From positions 496,001 to 560,000 of the forward strand of contig NZ_NETS01000010.1 in the NCBI RefSeq assembly GCF_002150035.1: DNA of 64,000 bases, written 5' to 3'. How positions within the stretch are numbered: the first letter of the stretch is position 1; the number at the start of each line of letters is the position of its first letter. The notes below the pieces were generated by a model. That model worked only from the letters and a program-made list of their open reading frames with translations. It was not told where the DNA came from and searched no databases. The translations under genes were made by a program, and so were the position numbers. The stretch is from Leptospira venezuelensis. GTDB lineage: Bacteria; Spirochaetota; Leptospiria; Leptospirales; Leptospiraceae. This document shows, one piece after another, positions 46,677 to 56,819 of this stretch.

Positions 46677-46681
46677 TCTGA

Positions 46682-47398
46682 TCAGTCCGGTTCTATCTCA
46701 AAATTTCCCAAATGATATACTTGCTGGGCCCTGGTCATTGTGAATTGGTATTGTTTTCTTTTTTCTCTGGGGGTTCCTTCGTATAGAACTACATATACCT
46801 TGGCTCTGGTAACCTGAGAATTAAAAGGAGCGTAATATTGTGCTTGGACTGCATAATTTCCAGGCAATGCCTTTGACATAGTATATGTCTGAGGTGCAAA
46901 AGTAGCATCATCATAAACAAGATTTCCCCCGGATTTAGTGGAAGTATGTGCCCAGTAACACTTCTCTCCTGAAGGATCAATCACCCAAAGATCGGTATAA
47001 CTCGCAGTATCCCAAGTCAGAACCACTTTGATATCGCGAGCAGGAACCTTTGCAAAAAAACTTACCTTATCATATGCTTTACCTGCTCGAACCTCTACTA
47101 GATTATCTCCAGGAGAAGCCACGGTGCTAAAGGAAAACTTTCCGCCGTACAAAGGCACCATCTGAGGGATCCCGTTTATAACTACTGTAACTTTCTCAGG
47201 GTTGATGCCAGTTACAGTTCCGGAGATTTTCTGTATTCTTTCTGTAGTAAAACCACCGTGAGGAGAATCGATCGAAACAGTTTCCGCACCTAAATACATT
47301 ATAGAAAGTGAATATATTATGACGACCGAAGACAGGATTTGCATTCCAAGGCTTCTGCCATACTTTCTAAAACGACTTTTTGGATCGGAAAAAAACAT
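46682..47398 (-). CDS. DUF2135 (YfaP-like) protein, copy 2
   Basis: 238 residues with a signal segment (about 19-40). A start at residue 19 (47344) is also possible. The chain holds a beta domain (SIDSPHGGFTTERIQKISG) and the DUF2135 core DIKVVLTWDTASYTDLWVIDP, ending in QQVYHLGNFEIEPD. It is a tandem copy of the next gene; the two share long identical segments. DUF2135 proteins go with YfaS-type alpha-2-macroglobulins and are thought to be periplasmic. The exact role is unknown. Confidence 0.85.
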   Translation of the reverse strand: MFFSDPKSRFRKYGRSLGMQILSSVVIIYSLSIMYLGAETVSIDSPHGGFTTERIQKISGTVTGINPEKVTVVINGIPQMVPLYGGKFSFSTVASPGDNLVEVRAGKAYDKVSFFAKVPARDIKVVLTWDTASYTDLWVIDPSGEKCYWAHTSTKSGGNLVYDDATFAPQTYTMSKALPGNYAVQAQYYAPFNSQVTRAKVYVVLYEGTPREKRKQYQFTMTRAQQVYHLGNFEIEPD

Positions 47399-47399
47399 C

Positions 47400-48074
47400 T
47401 TAAGATTCCGGATCTATTTCAAAGTTTGCGATATGATAAACTTGTTGGGAACGGGTCATTACAAACTGAAATTGTTTTCTTTTTTCGTTTGGTTTTCCTT
47501 CGTTCAAAACTACATACACATTCACTCTTGTGATTGGCTTATCATAAGCTCCGTAATACTGAACCTGTATGGAATAATTTCCTGGTAATGCCTTGGACAT
47601 TGTAAATGTTTCCGGGCCATATCCATCTACTACGTCTACGTCCAGATTCCCTCCAGACTTAGTGGATCGATTTGCATAAAAACATTTTTCTCCAGTAGGA
47701 TCTAAAACCCAAAGATCCACATCGGTCGCTGTGTCCCAGGTTAGAACTACTTTGATATCCCGAGGAGGAACGGCGGCGAAGAAGGAAACTTTATCGCTTG
47801 CGTTACCTGCTTTCACTTCGATCAGATTTGTTCCAGGAGCAACCACTGTGCTTAGGGAAAATTTTCCTCCCTGCAAACGGATCATCTGAGGAATTCCATT
47901 AATTACAATCGTTGCCTTTTCCAGATTTCCACTCACAGAGCCGGAAACAGTCTGGATTCTTTCTGTAGTGAATCCCCCATGAGGAGAATCTATTGTAACT
48001 GTCTGCGCAGACATCGTAGATCCAAAAAGAAAGAAAGCGACCAGGAGTAGATTATTGACCAACGTTAATTTCAT
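47400..48074 (-). CDS. DUF2135 (YfaP-like) protein, copy 1
   Basis: 224 residues with a signal peptide ending at MSAQT. It has the same two-part layout as its neighbour: a first beta domain (TIDSPHGGFTTERIQTVSG) and DIKVVLTWDTATDVDLWVLDP, the acidic DUF2135 core that often binds metal (YfaP). The ATG overlaps the alpha-2-macroglobulin stop by 23 bp, so it is coupled to that gene. Confidence 0.85.
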   Translation of the reverse strand: MKLTLVNNLLLVAFFLFGSTMSAQTVTIDSPHGGFTTERIQTVSGSVSGNLEKATIVINGIPQMIRLQGGKFSLSTVVAPGTNLIEVKAGNASDKVSFFAAVPPRDIKVVLTWDTATDVDLWVLDPTGEKCFYANRSTKSGGNLDVDVVDGYGPETFTMSKALPGNYSIQVQYYGAYDKPITRVNVYVVLNEGKPNEKRKQFQFVMTRSQQVYHIANFEIDPES

Positions 48075-51000
48075 CGTCTGAACTCGCTCCTGTTACTTCT
48101 GAATAATACATTAAGGAAGCTCGAGCGGGGATGACCTTATACTTCCCTCCTACTTCTGCTCTGATGAAGTATCTGATCTTAAATTCTTTTGTAGGACCTC
48201 CAACAAAGAAAACAGCTCTATCATCATAGACCTGACGACTTAGATATTCCATCTTCAGATCACCTGCATAATACTCCGCATCTCTTTGTAAAAAGGAGAA
48301 TCCAGGTAACAACGAATCCTCTACCTGATAATAAGAATCTACATCTCCTTCTTTCTGGACCGAAACTTCGACCATTACCAAATCTCCCGGTTGGAAAGTT
48401 TTGGATTCTACAGGAGTGATATCATTCGAATCTACTTTCAATTTATAGTAAGTTCGTTTTACTTTAATACCATTGGAGTAAGACTGGATTTTTTTACTTC
48501 GATCCGTGTAATACAAGGAAGCAGTGGCATAAAGAACAGGTCCGTCCTTCTTCAAAACTTCCACCTTATTTGGGCCTGAACGTATCAATTCTGAAGGAAT
48601 CGGGATCTTATATAATTCTCCTTGCTCCGATTTTGGAGGAAGAGTTACTGTTTTTAAACTAGTTCCGTTCAACACGATCTCTACATTTGCTGGAGTTTCA
48701 GATTCGCGAACAGAAGCCAAAAATTCTGATAACGCCAAAACAGCTGCAGATGTATCCCTCGAATTATTCCAAGCAAGTTCGATACGATTAGATAAAAGAG
48801 AAGAAGCAAGATTAGCAAGAATGACCTTGTCTTCTCCCAATCGAACTCCTGCGCTTAATAGTGCGGAAATTGTTTCGATCCTATCTTCTTCCCAACGAGG
48901 ATTTTTACCGTAGGAAGTGAGTTTGAAGAATGGTTTTTTGCCAAATCCGCTAGACTCTACCCCTTTCTTAAACCAGGTAGAAGCCTCCGCCTTCTTACCT
49001 TTATTGGATAAAGTCAATGCAAGAAGTGCCTGTCCGTATTGGTTCAGTTTGGAAGAAGATTTCACCAAACCATCTACAATGGAATCTTCTAAATTTCCAC
49101 CTTCACTTAAGGAGAAAATAATATATGCTTTTGCATTCGGAGAAAGATCTCCTTTACCTAAAACATCATATAAGTAGGCTCTTGCTCTGTACAATACAGG
49201 AGCGCTAACCTTGGCTCCATTTTTCTGACTAACTGCCAATCCCCTATAAACATAAGCAGACATCAGAACATCACTTTCTACACCGCCGTCGAACCAGCCG
49301 AATCCTCCATCAGTACGTTGGAGTTCCGACACTCTTTTGAGCCCTACATCAATCATCTTCGGAAGTTCTTTTCTAAGCTTCTCATTGATGAATCCTGCTT
49401 TCTGAGCAGATAAAAGTGGATAGAACCTACTCATAGTCTGTTCCACACAGCCATAAGGATAATCTGCAAGATAATCCAAAGACTGTCTTAAAGCAGGTAA
49501 GGAAGCGGGGCTGAGTCGAACCTCTAAACGAGGATCTCCTAACTCTTTAGGTGCCTCTAAGTTTAGAACTCCTGAATGTTCTCCTTCTTCCATTCCTAAA
49601 CTATCCGAAATAGTTTTAGGTAATCCCCAAGTCTTAAGTGGAATTTCTGATTTTAGTAAATCTTGGTAGCCAGCACCCACAGCAAGAATGCTTATCTTTG
49701 CTGATTTAATTTTTGGATCTGCAAGAGTTTGCACATCGAAATGTAGAGATTGGTTTTGTCCAGGCTCTAAATTGATAGTTGTCTCTGAGCTCCCTACAAT
49801 TTTTGCACCTTCTGCCTTTAATGTAACCTTAACGGGCAGTTTATTAGGAGACTGATTCGAGATCGTAGCGGAAACTTTTTGCGTCTCCCCTTTGATAATA
49901 AATCTTGGCATTCCGCCTAAGATCATCAGATCTTTTTTAGTAACAAAACTGACTTGTCCTCTTCCTACTTTTGTATCAGGAGTAATTGCAATCGCAGTCA
50001 CTCTCCAAGAAGTTAAATTGTCCGGAAGATTGAAACTAATTGTTGCAGTTCCATCAGCTCCCGTCTTAACTTTTGCATTCCAATAACTTGTATCTTTAAA
50101 TCGATCTCGAGCCTGTTCCTCGTTTTTCATTGCTGAATAAACCGAGTCTCCCTTTTTACCTAAGGCCAGTTTTAATCTTTTATTTTCAGAATAACCGAAA
50201 AACTTATAAGCGGAAGCCAAAGTAGTTTGCACGTTATTTCTTCTTGGATGATAGAAGAATGTTCCTATATTTGGGGTCTTCTCCTCTTTGATCTGATAAA
50301 TAGCTTCATCTACAATTGCGAGAGAAACTTCTGCAGAAACGCCAGCGCCACCCAATCCGGTAGTTTTCAATTTGATCTCTGCTTTGTCTCCCGGGCGATA
50401 TACCTTTCTTCCAGGTTCCAAAGCCACTTTTAGGAACTTCTGCTCCGGAGGAGCGACCACTCTTACCTGGCTTTTATAGACATCATTTCCTGAAAACTGA
50501 ACCGCAGATAACGTGAAGTTTGGACTCATCTCCGCAGTAATCGGGACCGCATATTTCAAAGCATTCCCTTTCATTTTCACCACTTCTTTTTTGAAGATAC
50601 GATTCCCTTCTAAGGTAAGGATCATATGTCCGTTAGAAATAGGGCTCAAGACCAGAATTTCTGCAGTATCTCCTACTGAATAAATATCCTTACCTGGCTT
50701 AAGAGTAATATCTTTGAAAGGAATTTCGATTGAATCGGAAACGGACGAAGCCCAGAAGAACGTTTCAGATTTTGTAAGATTTCCACTTGGATCTTTGGTC
50801 TCGGCAACCAAAACAAATTGTCCTCTCTTAGGAATTGTAAAAGAAGCAGTACCAACACCCGAAGCAGAAGTCATCACAGACAAAGAAGAAATTTTAGAAC
50901 GATTTGCCTCTCTTACAAATTGAATATCTCTATTATAAAGAATAAGATCCACATTTCGATTTCCCACCATTTTCTGGCGTTCCACTTCACTCAAAGTTTT

Positions 51001-52671
51001 ATCATAAGCGATCAAATTTACCGTTAACTTTGCTTCTTTACCTGGTTCATAAACTGAATTATCTTTTGAGATCCTAACAAAGAATGCACTTCGATTCACA
51101 GAGAAGGAAGCGGATCCATCCAAGGTCATGTCCTCGGATTGAACAGAAGCAATGATCGTGTAAACAGAATCTGCATCTGATTTATCCGGTTTAAAGTTAA
51201 TAGAATATTGCCCTTTAGAATCTAACTTTCCTTTTCCGTCTAAAACTAATTCTTGTTTGTCACTTTGACCAGATTGTTCCAAGTAATCGGAAGAAGCATC
51301 GAAGTTGATCGTCCCAACAGGTGAATAATCGAATTTTGGTCTTCGGAATACTCTATAAGCAACCTCTTGTCCTGCAACAGGTTGGCCGTAATAATATCTG
51401 GCCTTTACAAGAGCGTTAACTTCTTCTTTTTGCAAATAATTGGATTTAGGAACGGACACTGAAACTAAGAAGGTTGGTTTCTTATAAGCCTCCACAGCGA
51501 ATTCAGTTTGAAAAGTTTTATCACGGAAATTTAATATGAGAGAGTAATTTCCAAGTGTTGCGTTCTCCGATTCAGGAACTACAAACTCTCCAGAAAAAGT
51601 TCCATTATCTCCTGAGATATTGATCGGAACACTCGGAATAGAAGTTTCTCCCTGTTCACTTGCAACAGCGATTACACCAGCACCGGAAATAGTTCTATAA
51701 TCATCCTGGGAGAAGTTTCTAACAATTCCCTTAAAGTACACAGTATCTCCTGGCCTATACACAGGACGATCTGTATACATATAGGCCCTCGGCCCACCTT
51801 CTCCATAAAAGGAACTGGAATAAAACTCTGGATCGGAAACAGAATATTCTCCATTCTTATGAGCAAGAACCAGACCTTTTACAGGACTTCTTCCTTTATA
51901 AAAGTAAGTTCCATCGGAGCCAGTCTTTCCTGTTTGGAATGCTTGGCCATTCTCCAAATTGAAAAGAGTCAGATCCACATCCGAAACTGGCTCTCCACTA
52001 TCTTTGCGGCCGACATACACAAATGTCTCTGCATCAGATTGTTTTACTAAAAAGTTTAAGCCCGATTTGATCAGAATTGTATAAGCTAACTGAGATCCAG
52101 AAACCCCTTCTACAAGATAAACACCATTGTCTCTGATCGGAACAGGAATCCTTCGATACGCCCAAAAAGAAGTAACCGTAGGAATGGAGAATGTTGCGAC
52201 CAATTCCTGGTCTTTTAAAATAGCGGGGACCGCGAGAGATTTATACTCATCAGGTTTTTCATAATCAATTCCTAATGTTTTTTTCAGCTCGGATCTTGTC
52301 TTGGAATTGAATTCTTTTCTCGCAACTTTACGGAAATCATTTCTGAATTTATCAACAGTTCTAGTAAAAAGTGCGATAGGGTTTCCGAATGCGCTGTCAT
52401 TATTCTCTTGGACCAATCTTTCCTTTACTTTTTTGGTCAAGAATGCTTGCGGGTCCGTGATCTTATATACTCTAAATTCGTAATTTAAGGTTCCGTTTCC
52501 TTCCAAATTCACATACGCGTTTTCGCCCGAGCCAAAACTTCTGTCCGTTCCCAGATAAAATGCAGCGGAACCGAATAAATTCGGTTTCACATAAAATAAT
52601 CCTAATGCAGAGATCAAAATTGCGAGAAAAGAGAATATTATCTTTTTACGATCCGATACACGAGTTCTCAT
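48052..52671 (-). CDS. bacterial alpha-2-macroglobulin with thioester
   Basis: 1539 residues, anchored by an N-terminal membrane segment (about 10-28). MG-type beta domains follow (YMYTDRPVYRPGDTVYFKG is the classic MG repeat), then the bait region, the NLTSWRVTAIAITPDTKVG segment and the thioester domain with C1075 in GCVEQTMSRF. The C-terminal part carries the receptor-binding-like domain. Such proteins trap proteases that breach the periplasm by covalent thioester capture. The operon order resembles the E. coli yfaS (MagD) cluster, but this protein keeps CxEQ. Confidence 0.93.
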   Translation of the reverse strand: MRTRVSDRKKIIFSFLAILISALGLFYVKPNLFGSAAFYLGTDRSFGSGENAYVNLEGNGTLNYEFRVYKITDPQAFLTKKVKERLVQENNDSAFGNPIALFTRTVDKFRNDFRKVARKEFNSKTRSELKKTLGIDYEKPDEYKSLAVPAILKDQELVATFSIPTVTSFWAYRRIPVPIRDNGVYLVEGVSGSQLAYTILIKSGLNFLVKQSDAETFVYVGRKDSGEPVSDVDLTLFNLENGQAFQTGKTGSDGTYFYKGRSPVKGLVLAHKNGEYSVSDPEFYSSSFYGEGGPRAYMYTDRPVYRPGDTVYFKGIVRNFSQDDYRTISGAGVIAVASEQGETSIPSVPINISGDNGTFSGEFVVPESENATLGNYSLILNFRDKTFQTEFAVEAYKKPTFLVSVSVPKSNYLQKEEVNALVKARYYYGQPVAGQEVAYRVFRRPKFDYSPVGTINFDASSDYLEQSGQSDKQELVLDGKGKLDSKGQYSINFKPDKSDADSVYTIIASVQSEDMTLDGSASFSVNRSAFFVRISKDNSVYEPGKEAKLTVNLIAYDKTLSEVERQKMVGNRNVDLILYNRDIQFVREANRSKISSLSVMTSASGVGTASFTIPKRGQFVLVAETKDPSGNLTKSETFFWASSVSDSIEIPFKDITLKPGKDIYSVGDTAEILVLSPISNGHMILTLEGNRIFKKEVVKMKGNALKYAVPITAEMSPNFTLSAVQFSGNDVYKSQVRVVAPPEQKFLKVALEPGRKVYRPGDKAEIKLKTTGLGGAGVSAEVSLAIVDEAIYQIKEEKTPNIGTFFYHPRRNNVQTTLASAYKFFGYSENKRLKLALGKKGDSVYSAMKNEEQARDRFKDTSYWNAKVKTGADGTATISFNLPDNLTSWRVTAIAITPDTKVGRGQVSFVTKKDLMILGGMPRFIIKGETQKVSATISNQSPNKLPVKVTLKAEGAKIVGSSETTINLEPGQNQSLHFDVQTLADPKIKSAKISILAVGAGYQDLLKSEIPLKTWGLPKTISDSLGMEEGEHSGVLNLEAPKELGDPRLEVRLSPASLPALRQSLDYLADYPYGCVEQTMSRFYPLLSAQKAGFINEKLRKELPKMIDVGLKRVSELQRTDGGFGWFDGGVESDVLMSAYVYRGLAVSQKNGAKVSAPVLYRARAYLYDVLGKGDLSPNAKAYIIFSLSEGGNLEDSIVDGLVKSSSKLNQYGQALLALTLSNKGKKAEASTWFKKGVESSGFGKKPFFKLTSYGKNPRWEEDRIETISALLSAGVRLGEDKVILANLASSLLSNRIELAWNNSRDTSAAVLALSEFLASVRESETPANVEIVLNGTSLKTVTLPPKSEQGELYKIPIPSELIRSGPNKVEVLKKDGPVLYATASLYYTDRSKKIQSYSNGIKVKRTYYKLKVDSNDITPVESKTFQPGDLVMVEVSVQKEGDVDSYYQVEDSLLPGFSFLQRDAEYYAGDLKMEYLSRQVYDDRAVFFVGGPTKEFKIRYFIRAEVGGKYKVIPARASLMYYSEVTGASSDDEINVGQ

Positions 52672-52681
52672 TCTGAAATTC

Positions 52682-53623
52682 CTATTCTAAAATCCGAAAT
52701 CTATAAACCCCAAGAAAATTTCGGTTATTCTTTTCCGGGGAAAACAACACACTTCTTTCCAATTCTTTTGCTCGGATCAATTTGATCCCTCGATCCGAAC
52801 CCGTATGATATAAAAGCTGAGGATTTTTACCTTCTCCCTCTACCAGGATCATGGAATGGAAGTTTGATCCAACACCACGATCCGATCTAAAAAAGAGAAT
52901 ATCTCCTGCAAGTCCATACTCCAATTCTTTGGAAACAAAGGAAGTATGGAACTTTTCTAAACTTTCCGCGTCTGCAAATTCTCCGAATTTGTCCTCGCCG
53001 GCCCGAAATAAATTTTTACCAATATAGGGTATATCCGGGTAATTAAATTCCCGGACATCGGGCAAATTTTTATCCAGTAAGATCCCGGTCCGAGTTTGCC
53101 AGTCCTGAGTATGGGCCTTTAGAGACTCCTTATATGCAAAACGAATCAATCCGCTGCAATCCCTTTCCTTTAGATTCCAGGAGGAATTCTCTTTTAAATA
53201 TTGTGACAAAGAGATCCGTACAAACCAGTCCCGAAATGCCTGACGATCAGATTCAGTTCTAAGCTCTGCAGAATCAGGAAATCCATCCTGATCAAAATCC
53301 CCATCTCGGCTAAAAAGGGAAATCTGGACCGTTTTTCCTTTTTCAGTTCGGATTGCAATATTTGTCGGAATCTTCCCCGCTTGGACGCGTAAGATGTCTT
53401 CTCTTTCTGTTTTTTCGCTCGAGAGAAGTTTGAGTACGTTAGGATCAAACTCTTCCCAAAGAAAATGATCATTTGTGCCAAAAATTGGATTCGAAATTTT
53501 TAAAACGGCAACCGATTTACCGTCCGCAGGCATCCTTAATTCAGTAGGATCCAAAATGGATTCGAAGTAAGAATTACATTCAAACAGAACGAATATTAGA
53601 AGATAACAAATCCGAAACTTCAA
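52682..53623 (-). CDS. DUF1175 (YfaT-like) NlpC/P60-type protein
   Basis: 313 residues; a signal segment with LFECNSYF could be a lipobox. A beta domain (TELRMPADGKSVAVLKI) is followed by a calcium-like loop DGDFDQDGFPDS and the DUF1175 core RDCSGLIRFAYKES, whose Cys resembles an NlpC/P60 nucleophile; FHSMILVEG would provide the His. DUF1175 genes stand next to yfaS genes in other bacteria. Here it lies 10 bp upstream of the alpha-2-macroglobulin gene. Confidence 0.85.
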   Translation of the reverse strand: MKFRICYLLIFVLFECNSYFESILDPTELRMPADGKSVAVLKISNPIFGTNDHFLWEEFDPNVLKLLSSEKTEREDILRVQAGKIPTNIAIRTEKGKTVQISLFSRDGDFDQDGFPDSAELRTESDRQAFRDWFVRISLSQYLKENSSWNLKERDCSGLIRFAYKESLKAHTQDWQTRTGILLDKNLPDVREFNYPDIPYIGKNLFRAGEDKFGEFADAESLEKFHTSFVSKELEYGLAGDILFFRSDRGVGSNFHSMILVEGEGKNPQLLYHTGSDRGIKLIRAKELERSVLFSPEKNNRNFLGVYRFRILE

Positions 53624-54039
53624 GGAATGTAATCGTAACTCTCACCATCGACAATGAGTGTAGTTGAGTTTATGGAATAGGGAAAGCAATTAAATGGACC
53701 TGACAAGAACGCATATTTTTGGCAAAATGATCCCCCTTCAATCTTCCAATGAAAATTAATTAATGTATCCGAAACGATACAAGAGGAGTCGTGACTAACT
53801 ATTCGATAAGTGCCATATACACTTAAGTTAAATTTATATGTTAGCGTATCTTGATCGCATGGATTTGGAGTTGAACTCTGTTGCCAAGTTCCGTTAAATT
53901 CGGGATGTTGAGACAACGGAATTTCGAATAAGTTTCCCCAAGAATTATATAATACCAATTTTTCTAAGTTTTTATCATCTTCCTTAACTTCACAAAAGGT
54001 TACTGAAAATAGAATAAAAATCATTAGAGAACACTTCAT
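53620..54039 (-). CDS. hypothetical lipoprotein, first gene of the alpha-2-macroglobulin operon
   Basis: About 139 residues from ATG at 54039. The signal segment ends in FSVTFCEVK, a plausible lipobox. Five more Cys are scattered in a small beta-type domain. It is not recognised. Its stop overlaps the DUF1175 start by 4 nt. It is more AT-rich than the genes after it and may belong to the accessory region. Confidence 0.65.
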   Translation of the reverse strand: MKCSLMIFILFSVTFCEVKEDDKNLEKLVLYNSWGNLFEIPLSQHPEFNGTWQQSSTPNPCDQDTLTYKFNLSVYGTYRIVSHDSSCIVSDTLINFHWKIEGGSFCQKYAFLSGPFNCFPYSINSTTLIVDGESYDYIP

Positions 54040-54209
54040 AAAAATCAATTTTTATTTAACCTCAGTCTTTTAATCATCAGTATAATTAAATTATTATATT
54101 ACAAATTGGATATTAGGGTTCAAGCATATTCTCCAAAGAAATAATTTCTTTTTGCATTATGTCATATCAAACCTATTCCAGAAAAGTAAGGATTGAAAAA
54201 TAAAGTCAT

Positions 54210-54956
54210 GTGTGCTTTATGTGCCGAATGTGTTTAAGAATTCCCATCCTATTTTTTTTGATAGTACTTTTTGCTAACTGCGGGCAATCAGAAAAGTCAT
54301 CAAATTTATTCAGCTATTTAGTTTCTCAAATTTCCCAAAACTCTTCTGAAACTCAGCTAAAGGAAGAAGAGGAAATTAAAGATCAAGGGTTCTACTCGAA
54401 ACACGTTCAGACAAAATTACAAAATTATACAACGATAAGGGAATCCGAAACTACTCCGGCTGTAGAAAATCCTCCTTCCGAGTTGAAAGATAAATCCAAT
54501 GGAATAATAGCATTAAAGAATATTATTATTGGTGAGCATGGGGAAATTAATAGTAACCTATATTCTTTGGGATCATGCAGAGGATTATTCGGAAAGAATG
54601 GTTGTTTGAAAAAACTAAGTAGTATAACTCTTTTTACCAAAACAATACAAAATTCAGGTTTTGAAGTTAAAGGTGATAAGGTGTTTTTATTTCCTTATTC
54701 AAAAACCCTGGGTAATATTTTTGCAAATGATCTAATCAGACTTCCAAATACGACTATTACAAATTTCACAAATAGTATTCAATCGTTGCCTAAGTTACCT
54801 CCATTCGTTTTTGATCAAAGCTCTTCTACAAAAGAATTTCTTATACCGACAAATGGCTTTGAATTACCGGAGGGGAAATACGGTAAAATTAAAGTTAAGT
54901 CGAAATTTACAGTAATACTTAAGGGGGCGTTTATTCTTTCAACTCTATTGCTTTAA
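54210..54956 (+). pseudogene. lipoprotein gene, 5' part, ended by frameshift
   Basis: A reading frame of 248 residues starting at GTG 54210, or at ATG 54219 or 54228; no clear ribosome site decides. The signal peptide ends in IVLFANCGQS, a lipobox. The frame stops at 54956 after FTVILKGAFILSTLLL. If one base is re-read at the G5 run (54923-54927), the frame instead continues as KGGVYSFNSIALNQYSS into the next frame without any stop. So this and 54998-56077 are two halves of one gene of about 620 residues. The joined product would be a beta-solenoid-like surface lipoprotein. Confidence 0.7.
54921..54930 (+). other. frameshift site (G5 run)
   Basis: The codons read AAG GGG GCG. A -1 slip of Gly-tRNA from GGG 54924-54926 to GGG 54923-54925 keeps full pairing and opens the downstream frame. 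It may be a mutation, a sequencing error, or a slippage switch. Confidence 0.65.
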
Positions 54957-54997
54957 ATCAATACTCTTCCTTAATTTGTGAAAAATTATGTATAATT

Positions 54998-56077
54998 TTG
55001 GTTAGCGATAGCGTAGAACTCGGTTTTAAGTCGAAACTTTATTCCCAATCGAATATATCTAATGATCTTCTTATATATATAAACAAATTACAAAAAAAGC
55101 GTGATTGGATATTTGACGACGAGGGTCTTTCTTCCGTTGGGAATAATTATGTAAATGCAAGCATCTATTCTCCTTATGCAGATATTCGAATAGGAGACAA
55201 AAGTAAGGTAACAGGCATATTAATCGGAAAGAATGTTTCAATCGCGAACGGATCTAAGATTGTTAACGATTTCGTTTCAGAACCAGAGATACCATTAGCT
55301 GATATTGAATATGAAATTAGTTCTTATAAACTTTACCTCGATCAGACAATAAAATTTAACCAAAATTATGAAAATAATTTAAAAGTGAAACTTAGCGATC
55401 TGCTCAACGGAAAGTTTGGGAGTGCTATTAAATATCCAATTTTTCCTAAAGGTGAATACTCAAAGATCATTTTTAGTATTAAAAAAGCTAAAGGAATAGC
55501 AGAAGATGGTTCAGAAATAATCATCAATATTCCAAATTCATTAAATGAGTCTTATTTGGAAATTAAGGGACCTTTCGTTGCGGAGGGAGGAAGGACGATT
55601 AGTATATTAAGTAATAAAAATCATTTATTTAAGCTTTATGAATTAATTTCTGGGGAATACTTTCACTCTCCTATTTTTACCCTCATTAATTATTCCTCTT
55701 TATCCTCCGAAATTGAAAGTAAATTGAGTGTTTTACCAAAAGAACGATATGATGAAATTATTTCGGAATCTGACTTAATCTTAACTGCTAAAATAGATTC
55801 AACACAAAGTTACATAGAAGATTATATGGGTGTTTCCTTAGTTTTTACAATAGCCCAAGTAAAACCAATCAATTGTTTAAAATCGAGATTTGATCTAAAT
55901 TGCTCACAAAATAATATCCTAAATGTAAAAGGTTTAGGAGGGAGTATAGGGGAAAATATAATGAAGACCGAGAATGCTGCATTTTATAGTACAGGCGACC
56001 AATCAATTCTCTTTTTAAAAAAATCTATATCAGATATAATTTCTGTCCAAGGTAACTTTGGAAAGGTGGAATTATGA
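54998..56077 (+). pseudogene. lipoprotein gene, 3' part, after the frameshift
   Basis: A 359-residue frame opening with TTG; the frame is in fact open upstream to 54926, joining the 5' part. It has no signal peptide or ribosome site of its own. Repeated short strands (ADIRIGDKSKVTGILIGKNVSIANGSKIVND) look like a beta-solenoid, then a second domain follows without known motifs. The stop overlaps the matrixin gene start (ATGA), so expression of the protease would be coupled to it. Translation from the TTG alone is unlikely. Confidence 0.65.
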
Positions 56078-56808
56078 GTTATAAGAAAATCTTATTTTTA
56101 TTAACCTTATTAATATTTCCAATCGCGATTATTTCATATCAAGTAATGGGTGCGCGGTGGGGTTCTCCGATTGGTCCTATTAATCCGAATTTTGCAATCT
56201 ATCAAGCTACATATGGCTATGATAATTCATTCAAAAACAATTTGGGATCTAATTATAATTCCATCGTAGAACAATCAGTAGCAGCCTGGAATGGGAAATC
56301 AAATTTCGTTTATGTAACCCCCGCTTCTTTAGATCCATTTGGTGGTGCTGGTGACCCCCCTAATGTACCCCTAAGGTTCGACACTACGTTAAATATATTA
56401 CGATTTTTACCTTCTTCAACTATTGGTGTAACATTACCCCAAAGATCGGGCTGGTTGTTAACAAGTGCGCCAATATTTATTTTTGGTCTATATTTTGACG
56501 GAAGTGTAAATTACAATATGTATAATGATCAAAACTATTTCAAAGCAACTGTTACACACGAATTGGGTCACGCAACTGGGTTAAACCATTCTGCTGATTA
56601 TTCCGCTATTATGTACCCAACTGTAAATATATCCGTTACGAAACCGGCATCTGACGATATAAATGGTATTCGGTCGATTTATGGTTATAGACCGCCACCA
56701 TTATCTCCGGAAGAAGCAGTTGATCAATTTTGCTCTATTTTTGGATTAGAAGGAAATGATGTAGTTTGTTTATTTATCATTTGTTACTTAGCCGGAATTT
56801 GCAGGTAA
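56074..56808 (+). CDS. matrixin-family (M10) metalloprotease, secreted
   Basis: 244 residues with an N-terminal signal or anchor segment (about 6-25). The zinc site THELGHATGLNHS (H162, E163, H166, H172) with the Met-turn SAIMYP (M180) defines the metzincin clan; the layout fits matrixins. There is no Cys-switch propeptide. A short hydrophobic, Cys-containing C-terminus follows. It overlaps the frameshifted lipoprotein gene by 4 nt. The likely role is extracellular or surface proteolysis; the target is unknown. Confidence 0.88.
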   Translation: MSYKKILFLLTLLIFPIAIISYQVMGARWGSPIGPINPNFAIYQATYGYDNSFKNNLGSNYNSIVEQSVAAWNGKSNFVYVTPASLDPFGGAGDPPNVPLRFDTTLNILRFLPSSTIGVTLPQRSGWLLTSAPIFIFGLYFDGSVNYNMYNDQNYFKATVTHELGHATGLNHSADYSAIMYPTVNISVTKPASDDINGIRSIYGYRPPPLSPEEAVDQFCSIFGLEGNDVVCLFIICYLAGICR

Positions 56809-56819
56809 GGAGTTAAATT

